This document shows positions 34,360 through 45,619 of a stretch of 64,000 bases of DNA, piece by piece; the stretch's first letter is position 1, and each line of letters begins with the position of its first letter. Both the position numbers and the translations under genes were made by a program. Source of the stretch: an uncultured Prevotella sp. (GTDB lineage: Bacteria > Bacteroidota > Bacteroidia > Bacteroidales > Bacteroidaceae). A model generated the notes under the pieces. That model was not told the origin of the DNA and did no database searches. It saw only the letters and a program-made list of their open reading frames with translations. The stretch covers positions 1 to 64,000 of the forward strand of contig ONAK01000002.1 of NCBI GenBank assembly GCA_900315765.1, read 5' to 3'.

Positions 34360-35930
34360 TTCTTGGGTCGCCAATTAAAGATATCGTAACGGTTAAGCGG
34401 ACGAACATTATTATACCATGCGAATCCTGGCAGCTGCTTACGATTGGCTGGTATCTGATTCAACGGATACATGGTACCGCTGCTCTTAGGAGTCCACACT
34501 TTCTGCAGTTTGCGGTCCTTAAGATACATGCGCAGTTCGGCAGTTTCCTGATAATTATATACAATAGGTACACTATCGCCCTCTTCAAAGAAATAGCCTA
34601 TCAGCACATTGCCTTTAGCCCGTGTCTCATGAATCTTACCATCAATAAAGAAGGCAAACATCTCTTTCGACGACACCTGGTTATAGCGCGTAGTATCGCT
34701 GCGGAGTTGCTGTATGGAGAAACAATTATCGATAACATGTGCATGATCAATAATAGAATCTTTCATAAACACATCGATGCGATCGCCCAACAGCTGTTGG
34801 TTCTGATTCCACACAATAGGATCGTGGTAGAGAGTCATACACGAGTCAAGCGAGTTGTATATAAGCGAATCGCACACGGCCTGAACATCAGTACGATAGG
34901 CTCGCACATGATGGAAACCGAATATCTTACGATAAACAGAATCGGTCTCGTTATTATATGTAACAATCTTGAAGGTGTCTGCATGCATAAAGAGCGAATC
35001 GCCCTGAGAGTAGTCTATAGCCACCGCACTGTCGGTACAAAGGGCAAAGCCTGTATTCTCCCAGTATTCGCCGTAGTTGCCAGTAAGTTTGTTCTTGTTT
35101 ACCGAATCGACATAAACCACATTGCGGAAAGCCTGACTAAACCCATCCTTACTGTCGTAGTACACACTATCGCCAACCAGCATCTTGCCTTTATTTGACA
35201 TGACAGAGCGGTTCATCAGTCGGGCACGGTCGTTCTTCGTATCGTAATAGCCCTGTTCAGAATAGATATGACTATCGCCCGAAGTGATATTTGACGGTCC
35301 CACGATATGTGCCATCGAAAGACGGGTGTCGTAATAAAGGGTATCGGTGGTAAGATAGAACTTGGGGCTCTTCATCTTAACATCATAGTTAAACACCGAC
35401 ATCTTTGTCTTTGTATTATATTCACCCCAGTCGGATGTAAGTGTGGTCTTACCGTCAATCATCTTTCCACCCTCAAAGAAGTAGGCGTTATCGTATAGAC
35501 GGTCGAAATCGAGACTATCGGTATAAAGCGTTGTCTTCTTGTGTTTCAACACCACATTATAGCGGGCACGAGCCATCTGCTCGTTACCATCGTAGTAGGC
35601 ATAGTCGCTAAGCAACGAGAGGGTGTCTCCCTGATACATCTTCACATGTCCGAAAGCCTCGAATGAATTGCTGGCCTCATAGAAATAGGCACTGTCGCAA
35701 TAAAGGCGGGCCCCCTGATGCGTGAAGTGCACCTTGCCGTTCAGAATAGTGGCATCGGCATTCTTCATCTGGTCGTAATGCAGCACATCGGCATGAACCA
35801 GATAAACACGGGTATCCTGAGTCTGGGCCTTACGAGCGGGACGACGGCGTTGCTGCTGCTTCTGTGCAAAAGCAGACACCATGCCCAAGGTAAGGACAAA
35901 AAGCAATAAGAAATTAGTTATTTTCCTCAC
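34356..35930 (-). CDS. OstA-like outer membrane biogenesis protein
   Basis: A 524-residue exported protein: signal peptide [22 protein letters not shown], a basic Gln/Arg linker, then repeated beta-strand segments of the OstA/LptA type ([80 protein letters not shown]), each about 25 residues. LptA-like proteins form the periplasmic bridge for lipopolysaccharide transport. This longer Bacteroidales version is presumed to act in that pathway. The start is GTG at 35930, overlapping the upstream stop (GTGA). It sits between two isomerases and mutL. Confidence 0.85.
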   Translation of the reverse strand: MRKITNFLLLFVLTLGMVSAFAQKQQQRRRPARKAQTQDTRVYLVHADVLHYDQMKNADATILNGKVHFTHQGARLYCDSAYFYEASNSFEAFGHVKMYQGDTLSLLSDYAYYDGNEQMARARYNVVLKHKKTTLYTDSLDFDRLYDNAYFFEGGKMIDGKTTLTSDWGEYNTKTKMSVFNYDVKMKSPKFYLTTDTLYYDTRLSMAHIVGPSNITSGDSHIYSEQGYYDTKNDRARLMNRSVMSNKGKMLVGDSVYYDSKDGFSQAFRNVVYVDSVNKNKLTGNYGEYWENTGFALCTDSAVAIDYSQGDSLFMHADTFKIVTYNNETDSVYRKIFGFHHVRAYRTDVQAVCDSLIYNSLDSCMTLYHDPIVWNQNQQLLGDRIDVFMKDSIIDHAHVIDNCFSIQQLRSDTTRYNQVSSKEMFAFFIDGKIHETRAKGNVLIGYFFEEGDSVPIVYNYQETAELRMYLKDRKLQKVWTPKSSGTMYPLNQIPANRKQLPGFAWYNNVRPLNRYDIFNWRPKK

Positions 35931-37306
35931 TTCTTCCAGCCTTCGAATTCAAATTCACAATCCTTAAAATCGTCGTTAAGACGGGTATAGGTACTCTTAA
36001 TCTTGTCAACAACCCACTGATGGATACAATCCTCGCGGCGCTTGTTGATCACAACATCCTTAAGTGTCTGGAAATCCTCAGTGACAGTAGCACGATGTCC
36101 TTCGGTGCGACTCTTGAGCTTAGCAATCACACACACGGTCTTACCACGCTGGTTAATCATCTGGAAAGCATGAGAAATCTCACCAACCTTAAGGGTATCT
36201 ACGGCCTTGGCAATCTCTGGTGGGAGATCCTGCATACGGAACTTTGAAGAGGTCTTACCTGTCTTCATCATATCGGTAGAAAGAAGTCCCTTTGCATTAC
36301 GAGTATCCTTATCGTCAGAGATGAGCGATGCAGCATCCTCGAACGAGAACTTCTCGGCACGCAAATCAGCAGCAATAGAGTCAAGACGAGCGATAGCTTT
36401 CTGAACAGCCTCGTCAGAGACAATAGGCTTGCGAAGGATATGGCGCACGTTTACTTTATCGCCACGCTTCTCGATGAGCTGAATGATATGGAAACCAAAC
36501 TCCGACTCTACAATCTTCGACACTTTCTTTGGGTCGGTAAGATTAAAGGCCACCTGAGCAAAAGCAGGATCGAGCGTACCTCTACCCATCAGACCAAGTT
36601 CTCCACCACGACGAGCCGAGCCAGGATCCTCAGAATAAAGCTGAGCAAGCGTCTGGAAACGTGTCTCACCCTTGTTTACGCGATCGGTATAGCTACGGAG
36701 TTCATCTTTAATGCGGTTGATTTCCTCAGGATCAATCTTCGGAGTGAGCTGTACTATCTGGACCTCCACCTCAGTGGGTACGAAAGGAATACTATCCTGG
36801 GGCACATTACTGAAGTAACGGCGCACCTCAGCAGGAGTAACAGCAATATCCTGAACCAACTTCTGCTTCATCTTCTGCACCATCTGGCGATCCTTCATAT
36901 CCTCGCGCAAATCGGCACGAATCTGCTGCAGATTCTGATGTTTATACTCTTCAAGACGCTCACGAGAGCCGTCAACCATCTCAAGCCAGTAGGCAATCTG
37001 TTGCTCCACTTCTGCGGCAACATCGGCATCGGTAACCTCGATACTATCAATCTGAGCCTGATGCTTGAACAGCTTCTGTACGGCTATCTGCTCTGGTATG
37101 GTGCAATCAGGATTTCCACTCCACTTCACACCTTCCATGGCAGACTGCATACGCATGGCCTCTACATCAGAACGGAGGATAGCCTCATCGCCAACCACCC
37201 ATACAACCTCGTCTATTACAGTACCAATAGAATCCTTCTTCTGGGCAGTAGCCAAGAGTGGCAGAGCCAGAAATGAGAGGGTCATAACTTTCCTTATAAT
37301 ACTCAT
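35927..37306 (-). CDS. SurA-like peptidylprolyl isomerase
   Basis: A 459-residue periplasmic chaperone/isomerase. After a signal peptide (MSIIRKVMTLSFLALPLLATA), an N-terminal SurA-like helical region is followed by two parvulin domains: about 175-275 (VQIVQLTPKI...LYSEDPGSARRGGELGLMGRGTLDPAFAQVAF...ESEFGFHIIQLIEKRGDKVNVRHIL) and a diverged second. It assists folding of outer-membrane proteins. Its ATG overlaps the stop of the preceding isomerase gene (ATGA). Family placement is firm; the symbol surA is not used because two paralogs are present. Confidence 0.9.
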   Translation of the reverse strand: MSIIRKVMTLSFLALPLLATAQKKDSIGTVIDEVVWVVGDEAILRSDVEAMRMQSAMEGVKWSGNPDCTIPEQIAVQKLFKHQAQIDSIEVTDADVAAEVEQQIAYWLEMVDGSRERLEEYKHQNLQQIRADLREDMKDRQMVQKMKQKLVQDIAVTPAEVRRYFSNVPQDSIPFVPTEVEVQIVQLTPKIDPEEINRIKDELRSYTDRVNKGETRFQTLAQLYSEDPGSARRGGELGLMGRGTLDPAFAQVAFNLTDPKKVSKIVESEFGFHIIQLIEKRGDKVNVRHILRKPIVSDEAVQKAIARLDSIAADLRAEKFSFEDAASLISDDKDTRNAKGLLSTDMMKTGKTSSKFRMQDLPPEIAKAVDTLKVGEISHAFQMINQRGKTVCVIAKLKSRTEGHRATVTEDFQTLKDVVINKRREDCIHQWVVDKIKSTYTRLNDDFKDCEFEFEGWKK

Positions 37307-38748
37307 AGATGTTTATTTACAGTTTTCAATATTTCTTTATTAATTTCAACCTGATAGCGACGGCGCAAATCTTCTACCCACTCTTTTTCGAGATAGTCCT
37401 GCAGATCTTCTACAACCTGCTGACGCACATCGGTATAGTCATCAGGACGTTTAACCTTCTTACCGAAGACGGCATCAATGGGGTAGCTGGTATTACTAGC
37501 ATGGTTAGCAGCTGCCGATTCCGGCAGCTTAAACACGAGCCTATCAATTGTTGCATTATCGCCAGGCTTAAAGATTCCCTTCTCTACACGAATGCGGATA
37601 ACTGAGTCGGGATTGAATGTAGTGCGAAGAGCCTCAGCCCACTGATCAAAGGGCAGACGCTTGACACATTTCTTCACGGCCTTGACATCGGCCTTGGTCT
37701 TTACATGGTAGGCAATACCCTTATAACGGGGTTCCTTCCATGCATAATTCTTTTTGTGGGTATCAAACCAGGCTTTGAGTGCGGTTTCATCCTGCGATGC
37801 CTTATCCCACACCTCACGACTGCTTATCTCGTAAAGCAACAGTCCGTCGTGATATTCCTGGAACAGATACTTCAGTTCGTTATCGGTAGCAGCAAGCGAG
37901 TCAGACTGCTGCTGCATAACCTGCTCGGCAGTTAACTTTCCTGCCGACTCTGTAACTTTGCGGCGCAGCTTCATCTCGGCAATGTCATTGCGTATACCAC
38001 GGCGCTCTAACGAGGCAACAATGGTCTGCTTCAATGAATCGAAGGGTTCAAGCTGCTTACGCTCTTTCATCAGCACGATGTGATAGCCCACAGGACTCAG
38101 GAACGGCTTACTCATCTCACCAGGAGACAACGCATAAGCCACATCCTCAAACTCTTTCAGAGTCTGCGTCGGAGCTATCCAAGGCAGTTCTCCACCACGT
38201 ACGGCCGAACCACCATCCTCAGAAACCTTCTTGGCTAATTCCGCGAAATCAGCTCCAGCCTGAAGAGCACTATATACAGAGTCTATACGCTGTTTGATTT
38301 TATCCTGCTGTTGGGCAGTAGCCTTGGTCGACAACTTAAGCAAGATGTGTGCAGGACGAATCAACCCACGACTGCCAATCATAGCCTTGGTACGCTCGTA
38401 CATCTGACGTGCCTCAGCAAGAACTTCGGCATCAGTCGCCATAGTGGGTTTCACCTGCTGGTCGCGATACATGGCGTATTCCTGACGGAATGACGACAAC
38501 GTATCTAATTTAGCATCGAGAGCAGCAGCCACCTTGAGTTTGTAGTTAACAAACAAGGTGACATACTCATCGACGGATAGTTTATCCATAACCCCTTCAC
38601 CGTTATTCTTGTTGTATGAATACTCAAACTCAGAACGCGACACGGGTACACCATTGATAGTCATGATTGTAGGATCAGATGACTGTGCCAATGTTTGCTG
38701 CGAAAGAATCGCAGCAAACAAGGAAAGGGTTATAGCGAACTTTTTCAT
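37303..38748 (-). CDS. Peptidylprolyl isomerase, parvulin type
   Basis: A 481-residue exported protein: signal peptide MKKFAITLSLFAAILSQQTLA, then SDPTIMTINGVPVSRSEFEYSYNKN, typical of PpiD/SurA-like N-termini, a parvulin domain at about 130-235 (RPAHILLKLSTKATA, AKKVSEDGGSAVRGGELPWI, PFLSPVGYHIVLMKERK), and a long C-terminal part that looks like a degenerate second isomerase domain. The ATG at 38748 is preferred over an upstream TTG. First of two consecutive isomerases after guaB. Confidence 0.88.
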   Translation of the reverse strand: MKKFAITLSLFAAILSQQTLAQSSDPTIMTINGVPVSRSEFEYSYNKNNGEGVMDKLSVDEYVTLFVNYKLKVAAALDAKLDTLSSFRQEYAMYRDQQVKPTMATDAEVLAEARQMYERTKAMIGSRGLIRPAHILLKLSTKATAQQQDKIKQRIDSVYSALQAGADFAELAKKVSEDGGSAVRGGELPWIAPTQTLKEFEDVAYALSPGEMSKPFLSPVGYHIVLMKERKQLEPFDSLKQTIVASLERRGIRNDIAEMKLRRKVTESAGKLTAEQVMQQQSDSLAATDNELKYLFQEYHDGLLLYEISSREVWDKASQDETALKAWFDTHKKNYAWKEPRYKGIAYHVKTKADVKAVKKCVKRLPFDQWAEALRTTFNPDSVIRIRVEKGIFKPGDNATIDRLVFKLPESAAANHASNTSYPIDAVFGKKVKRPDDYTDVRQQVVEDLQDYLEKEWVEDLRRRYQVEINKEILKTVNKHL

Positions 38749-38750
38749 TA

Positions 38751-40244
<1,494 letters not shown>

Positions 40245-40317
40245 TTAAATTTTATTGCGTGCAAAATTAGTCATTTTTTCCGAGATAGCAAGCGTTTTCA
40301 CCTATCTTTAATAGGAT

Positions 40318-41373
40318 TTAACGTAGTGTGACCACTACCCTGCCCTGTTTGTCGGTAGAAACAACCACAGTCATACCGCCTTGACGCCATGTCTTCTGGT
40401 CGGAAGAAGTAAATCCATAGGTCTTCAAATCCTTGCAGATGGCAGCCATATCATCGGTTGCGGTGATGGTTGCAGAGGTTATATTCTGCTTCTTGCGCGC
40501 CATACTTACCGTAGCTTGATAGTCGACCATCACAAAAGTAGCAGGCACCGATTTTGCAGACATCTTTCCTACCTTATAGTCATAGCTGCGCAGAACGGTC
40601 TGAGCAGCCTTGAGCTGTCGGTTCTGCAACAGTTTTACACCCAACCCAACCAGGTCGGTATGGTTACAAGCCTGGGCCAATCCTTTCTCAATGCCTCGTG
40701 GGGCATTCTCATATTCCTTATCCTCGGCATCCATCTCATCATAGGCCATGCAATATGCTTTGGCATCGTCAAGTGTAAAACCTATGGTATAACTGCTGGT
40801 CAGCGAGCCGCGCTCGTAATGCAGACTCACTGTACCAAGACGAGTCTGGATGGTATATGCCTCCCCTTGGTTGTCAACAAAACCTTGTCCATAAACACTA
40901 ACCAGTTGTTTCTTCAACACCTGAAATCGCTGTTGAACAGCCTGTAGCGATGGATATATCTGTTCTTCCTCTACGTCAACAGCATATACACGGACAGTCT
41001 GATCAGTAGTTGCCAAAGTGACAATCGACTTCGCGCCGTATACATCACCCTCATAAACATACGACTTGGCAGTCTGTTTTCCCTCGGGCTTACGCTCTGT
41101 GAAGCTCTTCTCTATCAGACCTTTCTCAAAACGATCGGCCTTGATGCCTAACGGGATATTCAGGAAGGCATTGCGGTTGTTCATATTATCAACTGCTGTA
41201 GCCCAGTCAGCCATTGCCACCTGAGCCTCATCGTCGATACCATCGGCCTTAGAGCCCGATTTCTTTTTCTTCTCTGTCTTTGCCTTCTTCTTAAACAGTT
41301 TCTTAAAAAACTGTGCATCTGAAGGTTGGGCGACCAATAAGGCGCCCAACACTATCAATAAAAGTTTCTTCAT
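40318..41373 (-). CDS. Secreted protein of unknown function, 351 aa
   Basis: A protein with signal peptide MKKLLLIVLGALLVAQPSDA, then a very basic stretch FFKKLFKKKAKTEKKKKSGSK at about 22-42, and a mixed alpha/beta body (DRFEKGLIEKSFTER, GRVVVTLR at the end). No lipobox or recognised domain. It starts 9 bp after the recQ stop and is the last gene of the clpP-clpX-recQ run. I do not recognise the family; periplasmic location is inferred from the signal peptide. Confidence 0.72.
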   Translation of the reverse strand: MKKLLLIVLGALLVAQPSDAQFFKKLFKKKAKTEKKKKSGSKADGIDDEAQVAMADWATAVDNMNNRNAFLNIPLGIKADRFEKGLIEKSFTERKPEGKQTAKSYVYEGDVYGAKSIVTLATTDQTVRVYAVDVEEEQIYPSLQAVQQRFQVLKKQLVSVYGQGFVDNQGEAYTIQTRLGTVSLHYERGSLTSSYTIGFTLDDAKAYCMAYDEMDAEDKEYENAPRGIEKGLAQACNHTDLVGLGVKLLQNRQLKAAQTVLRSYDYKVGKMSAKSVPATFVMVDYQATVSMARKKQNITSATITATDDMAAICKDLKTYGFTSSDQKTWRQGGMTVVVSTDKQGRVVVTLR

Positions 41374-41382
41374 AAAATCAAA

Positions 41383-43563
41383 TTAGTTTGCCATTTCTGA
41401 GATAAACTTAATACGTACCAGTCGTATCTCATCCTCAGAGTAGTCTTCGCCAAGTTCCTCCTCAGCAACCCGCAGGTTGTCGGTCTCACTCTCAGCAAAG
41501 TAATCATATATATCATCAATATGATCCTCATCGATAACCTCCTCAAGGAAGTAATCAATATCAAGTTTTGTTCCGCTATATACAATGGCCTCAACCTCGT
41601 CAAGCAGTTCTTCAAACTCGATGCCCTGTGCATCGGCAATATCGTCAAGAGCTATCTGACGGTCAATACTCTGGATAATCTTAACCTTAAGCATCGACTT
41701 CTTAGCCACTGTACGAACACGCATATCAACCTGGCGTTCAATCTCGTTCTCTTCACAGTAGGCCTTGATTAAATCCACGAACTCCTGAGCATAAGGCTGT
41801 TTCACCTTACCCTCTCCAACTCCCTGGATATTCTTCAACTCCTCCAGCGTGATAGGATAGTCGGTAGCCATCTGGTCGATAGACACATCCTGGAAAATCA
41901 CGTATGGTGGACGAGACAGTTGCTTCGACCATTTCTTGCGCAAGTCGCGAAGCATAGATGTAAGCACCGGATCGAGCGAGCTTAATCCACCCTCATGGTC
42001 GGCCGAATCATCGTAATCACTGAACTCGGCATCCTTAACAATCATGAACGACTTAGGAGCCTTGAGGAACTTCTTACCAGCCGATGTAAGCTTGAGCAAT
42101 CCGTAGTTCTCAACTTCCTTTTTCAGGAAACCAGCGATAAGTGCCTGACGGATCACAGGGTTCCATATCTTCTCGTCATCGTCGGCTCCGGCACCAAACA
42201 GCTCCTGCTGATCGTGGTGATGAGCCAGGATCTCCTCTGTCTCCTTACCGATAATAAAGTCGATCACATAATCGGAACGGAAGTTCTCCTTGATGGCCTG
42301 TATAGACTTGAGCACGATAACCAACTGATCCTGAGCCTCAATCTTGGTCTTTGGATGCAGACAGTTATCACAATTGCCACAGTTATCCTTATCGTAAGTC
42401 TCTCCGAAGTAGTGCAGCAGCATCTTTCTGCGACAAACACTGGTCTCGGCATAAGCAGCAGTCTCAACAAGCAACTGACGACCGATGTCCTGCTCGGCCA
42501 CAGGCTTGCCCTCCATGAACTTATCAAGTTTCTGCAGATCCTTATATGAGTAGAATGCCAGACAGATACCCTCACCGCCGTCGCGACCAGCACGACCAGT
42601 CTCCTGATAATATCCCTCAAGCGACTTCGGGATATCATAGTGGATAACGAATCTTACATCGGGCTTATCAATACCCATACCGAATGCGATAGTTGCTACA
42701 ATCACATCAATATTCTCCATCAGGAATTCATCCTGAGTGTTCGAACGGGTATTACTGTCCAAGCCAGCATGATAAGCAGCAGCCTTGATATCGTTGGCAC
42801 GCAGAATGGCAGCCAGCTCCTCAACCTTCTTTCTCGACAAGCAGTAAATGATACCGCTCTTGCCAGGATGCTGTTTGATGAACTTGATGATATCTTTATC
42901 TACATTCTGTGTCTTTGGACGTACCTCATAATAGAGGTTCGGACGATTGAACGAACTCTTGAACTCAGTAGCATCTACAATACCAAGGTTTTTCTTGATA
43001 TCCGTACGCACCTTGTCGGTGGCAGTAGCTGTAAGAGCTATGATGGGCGCCTTGCCAATCTCGTCTACTATCGGACGTATACGACGGTACTCAGGACGGA
43101 AGTCGTGACCCCACTCCGAGATGCAGTGTGCCTCGTCGATGGCATAGAACGAGATCTTTACCGACTTGAGGAACTCCACATTATCCTCTTTGGTCAGCGA
43201 TTCGGGTGCCACATATAACAGTTTGGTACGTCCGGCAAGAACGTCCGACTTAACCTGGTCTATAGCAGCCTTGTTCAGTGATGAATTCAGATAGTGAGCA
43301 GTACCCTCCACCTCACTGAGGCTTGAGATGACGTCAACCTGATTCTTCATCAGCGCTATCAATGGCGAGATCACGATGGCTGTGCCTTCCATCAGCAACG
43401 ATGGTAACTGGTAGCACAACGACTTACCTCCACCGGTAGGCATCAGCACAAAGGTATCGTTACCATCCATAAGGTTCTGAATGATACGCTCCTGATCGCC
43501 TTTGAATGTATCAAATCCAAAGTATTTCTTCAGGGCTGCTGTGAGATTCTTATTTTCGCTCAT
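41383..43563 (-). CDS. recQ: ATP-dependent DNA helicase RecQ
   Basis: A 726-residue RecQ helicase. Motifs: Walker A MPTGGGKSLCYQLP (about 41-54), DEAH box (YAIDEAHCISEWGHDFRPEY, about 137), aromatic-rich loop, motif V/VI (VATIAFGMGIDKPDVRFVIHYD, YYQETGRAGRDG), the zinc-binding Cys cluster (CRRKMLLHYFGE, CGNCDNC, about 378-405), and an HRDC domain at about 525-605. The last 120 acidic residues extend beyond the classical E. coli protein, as in other Bacteroidetes. It acts in recombination and replication-fork repair. Confidence 0.95.
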   Translation of the reverse strand: MSENKNLTAALKKYFGFDTFKGDQERIIQNLMDGNDTFVLMPTGGGKSLCYQLPSLLMEGTAIVISPLIALMKNQVDVISSLSEVEGTAHYLNSSLNKAAIDQVKSDVLAGRTKLLYVAPESLTKEDNVEFLKSVKISFYAIDEAHCISEWGHDFRPEYRRIRPIVDEIGKAPIIALTATATDKVRTDIKKNLGIVDATEFKSSFNRPNLYYEVRPKTQNVDKDIIKFIKQHPGKSGIIYCLSRKKVEELAAILRANDIKAAAYHAGLDSNTRSNTQDEFLMENIDVIVATIAFGMGIDKPDVRFVIHYDIPKSLEGYYQETGRAGRDGGEGICLAFYSYKDLQKLDKFMEGKPVAEQDIGRQLLVETAAYAETSVCRRKMLLHYFGETYDKDNCGNCDNCLHPKTKIEAQDQLVIVLKSIQAIKENFRSDYVIDFIIGKETEEILAHHHDQQELFGAGADDDEKIWNPVIRQALIAGFLKKEVENYGLLKLTSAGKKFLKAPKSFMIVKDAEFSDYDDSADHEGGLSSLDPVLTSMLRDLRKKWSKQLSRPPYVIFQDVSIDQMATDYPITLEELKNIQGVGEGKVKQPYAQEFVDLIKAYCEENEIERQVDMRVRTVAKKSMLKVKIIQSIDRQIALDDIADAQGIEFEELLDEVEAIVYSGTKLDIDYFLEEVIDEDHIDDIYDYFAESETDNLRVAEEELGEDYSEDEIRLVRIKFISEMAN

Positions 43564-43576
43564 ATATCTTAGTTAG

Positions 43577-44815
43577 TTAGGCTTCCAATTTCTGAAGATA
43601 TGACTTCTCCAACTGTTTCTTAACATAGTCGGCAGTCACCTTGAACTTCTTGGTTTTCTTCGAAGGCAGGTCGTACATAGCGTCCATCATCACACTCTCA
43701 ACAATCGAGCGCAAACCACGGGCACCAAGTTTGTACTCAACAGCCTTGTCAACCAAGGTCTCGAGTGCCTCCTTGTCGAAGGTCACCTCTACACCGTCCA
43801 TTTCAAACAGCTTTTTATACTGACGGATAATAGAGTTCTTCGGCTCTGTGAGAATCTTCTCCAATGCCTCACGATCCAATGGATTCAGATGTGTCAGCAC
43901 TGGCAGACGACCGATAATCTCAGGAATAAGTCCGAACGACTTCAGGTCCTGAGGAACAATATACTGCATCAGGTCGTTCTTATCAATCTTTCTTACGTTA
44001 GTCACCGAGTTATATCCCACCACATGGGTGTTCAAACGCTGGGCAATCTTACGTTCGATGCCATCAAACGCACCTCCGCAGATAAACAGGATATTGCGGG
44101 TATCAACATGGATATAATCCTGGTCGGGATGCTTACGTCCGCCCTTGGGTGGAACGTTCACCATTGTACCCTCCAATAATTTCAACAATCCCTGCTGAAC
44201 GCCCTCTCCGCTTACATCACGGGTAATCGAGGGATTATCGCTCTTACGAGCTATCTTGTCAATCTCGTCGATAAACACAATACCGCGCTGGGCAGCCTCC
44301 ACATTATAGTCGGCCACCTGCAGCAGTCTTGTCAGAATGCTCTCCACATCCTCTCCCACATATCCCGCCTCGGTAAACACCGTAGCGTCGACAATGGTAA
44401 AGGGCACATCAAGCAGTTTGGCAATGGTGCGTGCCAGGAGGGTTTTTCCCGTTCCTGTACTACCCACCATGATAATATTACTTTTCTCTATCTCTACGCC
44501 ATCTTCGTCAACAGGCTGCTGCAATCGCTTATAATGGTTATAAACGGCCACCGAGAGGTAGCGCTTGGCATCGTCCTGACCGATAACGTACTGATCAAGA
44601 TATTCCTTTATCTCTTTTGGCTTGGGCACCTTCAACTTGGCAACCTCATCGCCCTTCTCTCCTTTCTTGGTAGTATTTGATGTCTCCTTTAAATTATCCT
44701 GTACAATCTGGTAAGCCTGACGAGCGCAATCCTCACAGATATGTCCGCTCAGACCACTTATCAGCAGCCTTACCTCTTTTTCACTTCTACCACAGAAACT
44801 ACAAACGTTCTTCAT
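43577..44815 (-). CDS. clpX: ATP-dependent Clp protease, ATPase subunit ClpX
   Basis: The 412-residue unfoldase has the N-terminal zinc finger (CSFC...CEDC, residues 5-33), Walker A GSTGTGKT (about 117), Walker [10 protein letters not shown], the pore motif GYVG and the sensor region [17 protein letters not shown]-like loops for ClpP docking are in the expected place. It feeds substrates to ClpP, whose gene lies immediately upstream (9 bp gap), in an operon with recQ downstream. Confidence 0.96.
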   Translation of the reverse strand: MKNVCSFCGRSEKEVRLLISGLSGHICEDCARQAYQIVQDNLKETSNTTKKGEKGDEVAKLKVPKPKEIKEYLDQYVIGQDDAKRYLSVAVYNHYKRLQQPVDEDGVEIEKSNIIMVGSTGTGKTLLARTIAKLLDVPFTIVDATVFTEAGYVGEDVESILTRLLQVADYNVEAAQRGIVFIDEIDKIARKSDNPSITRDVSGEGVQQGLLKLLEGTMVNVPPKGGRKHPDQDYIHVDTRNILFICGGAFDGIERKIAQRLNTHVVGYNSVTNVRKIDKNDLMQYIVPQDLKSFGLIPEIIGRLPVLTHLNPLDREALEKILTEPKNSIIRQYKKLFEMDGVEVTFDKEALETLVDKAVEYKLGARGLRSIVESVMMDAMYDLPSKKTKKFKVTADYVKKQLEKSYLQKLEA

Positions 44816-44824
44816 TTATTCTTC

Positions 44825-45493
44825 TTACTTCTTACGAGTGAGCACCTCGTCAATCATACCATAGGCCTTAGCCTCTTCAGCCGTCATCCAGTAGTTACGG
44901 TCAGAGTCGGCATATACCTTATCATAAGGTGTATGTGAGTGCTCCGAGATGATTGTATACAATTCCTTCTTAAACTTCAGAATCTCCTTTGCTTCGATTT
45001 CGATATCCGAAGCCTGACCCTGAACACCACCCAGAGGCTGGTGAATCATGACACGACTATGTGGCAAAGCCGAACGCTTGCCCTCAGCGCCAGCCACAAG
45101 CAGCACAGCACCCATAGATGCAGCCATACCTGTACAGATAGTTGCAACATCACTGGTAATAAACTGCATGGTATCATAGATACCAAGTCCTGCTGTAACA
45201 CTTCCGCCAGGAGAGTTGATGTAAATCGAGATATCCTTACCTGGGTCGGTAGAATCCAGGAACAACAGCTGAGCCTGGAGTGTGTTAGCGGTATAATCGT
45301 CAATCTGCGTACCAAGGAATATGATACGGTCCATCATCAATCGTGAGAAGACATCCATCTGAGTAACGTTCAACTGACGCTCCTCAAGAATATACGGATT
45401 CATATACTGGTTCTGGGCCTTGATAACATCGTCGAGCACCATACCGTTCATTCCTAAATGCTTGGTAGCAAATTTTCTGAAATCATTATTCAT
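44825..45493 (-). CDS. clpP: ATP-dependent Clp protease, proteolytic subunit ClpP
   Basis: A 222-residue serine protease. The catalytic Ser lies in GMAASMGAVLL (about residue 121), the His in PHSRVMIHQPLGG (about 146) and the Asp in SDRNYWM (about 195). The N-terminal 25 residues include the usual short propeptide-like extension. It degrades proteins unfolded by ClpX. Own promoter: TATCTTTG at 45566-45559, with a leader of about 65 nt holding a GTCGATAACC element complementary to one upstream. Confidence 0.96.
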   Translation of the reverse strand: MNNDFRKFATKHLGMNGMVLDDVIKAQNQYMNPYILEERQLNVTQMDVFSRLMMDRIIFLGTQIDDYTANTLQAQLLFLDSTDPGKDISIYINSPGGSVTAGLGIYDTMQFITSDVATICTGMAASMGAVLLVAGAEGKRSALPHSRVMIHQPLGGVQGQASDIEIEAKEILKFKKELYTIISEHSHTPYDKVYADSDRNYWMTAEEAKAYGMIDEVLTRKK

Positions 45494-45558
45494 ATTCTTT
45501 CCTTTCTTTTATATAAAGAGAAAAGGTTATCGACCTTCCTCATCTTGCGTTTGGGACA

Positions 45559-45566
45559 CAAAGATA
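45559..45566 (-). promoter_or_regulatory. -7 box of clpP
   Basis: TATCTTTG on the reverse strand. It lies between two inverted 10-bp copies of GGTTATCGAC (45525-45534 and 45574-45584). Confidence 0.65.
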
Positions 45567-45578
45567 ATAAAAAAGTCG

Positions 45579-45603
45579 ATAACCCTTGCATTTTAGGGGT
45601 TAT
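45579..45603 (-). terminator. Terminator of the trigger factor gene
   Basis: On the reverse strand ATAACCC (45603-45597) pairs with GGGTTAT (45585-45579) across an 11-base loop; CGACTTTTTTATT follows. Confidence 0.7.
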
Positions 45604-45619
45604 TTTTTCCTAAAAAAGC

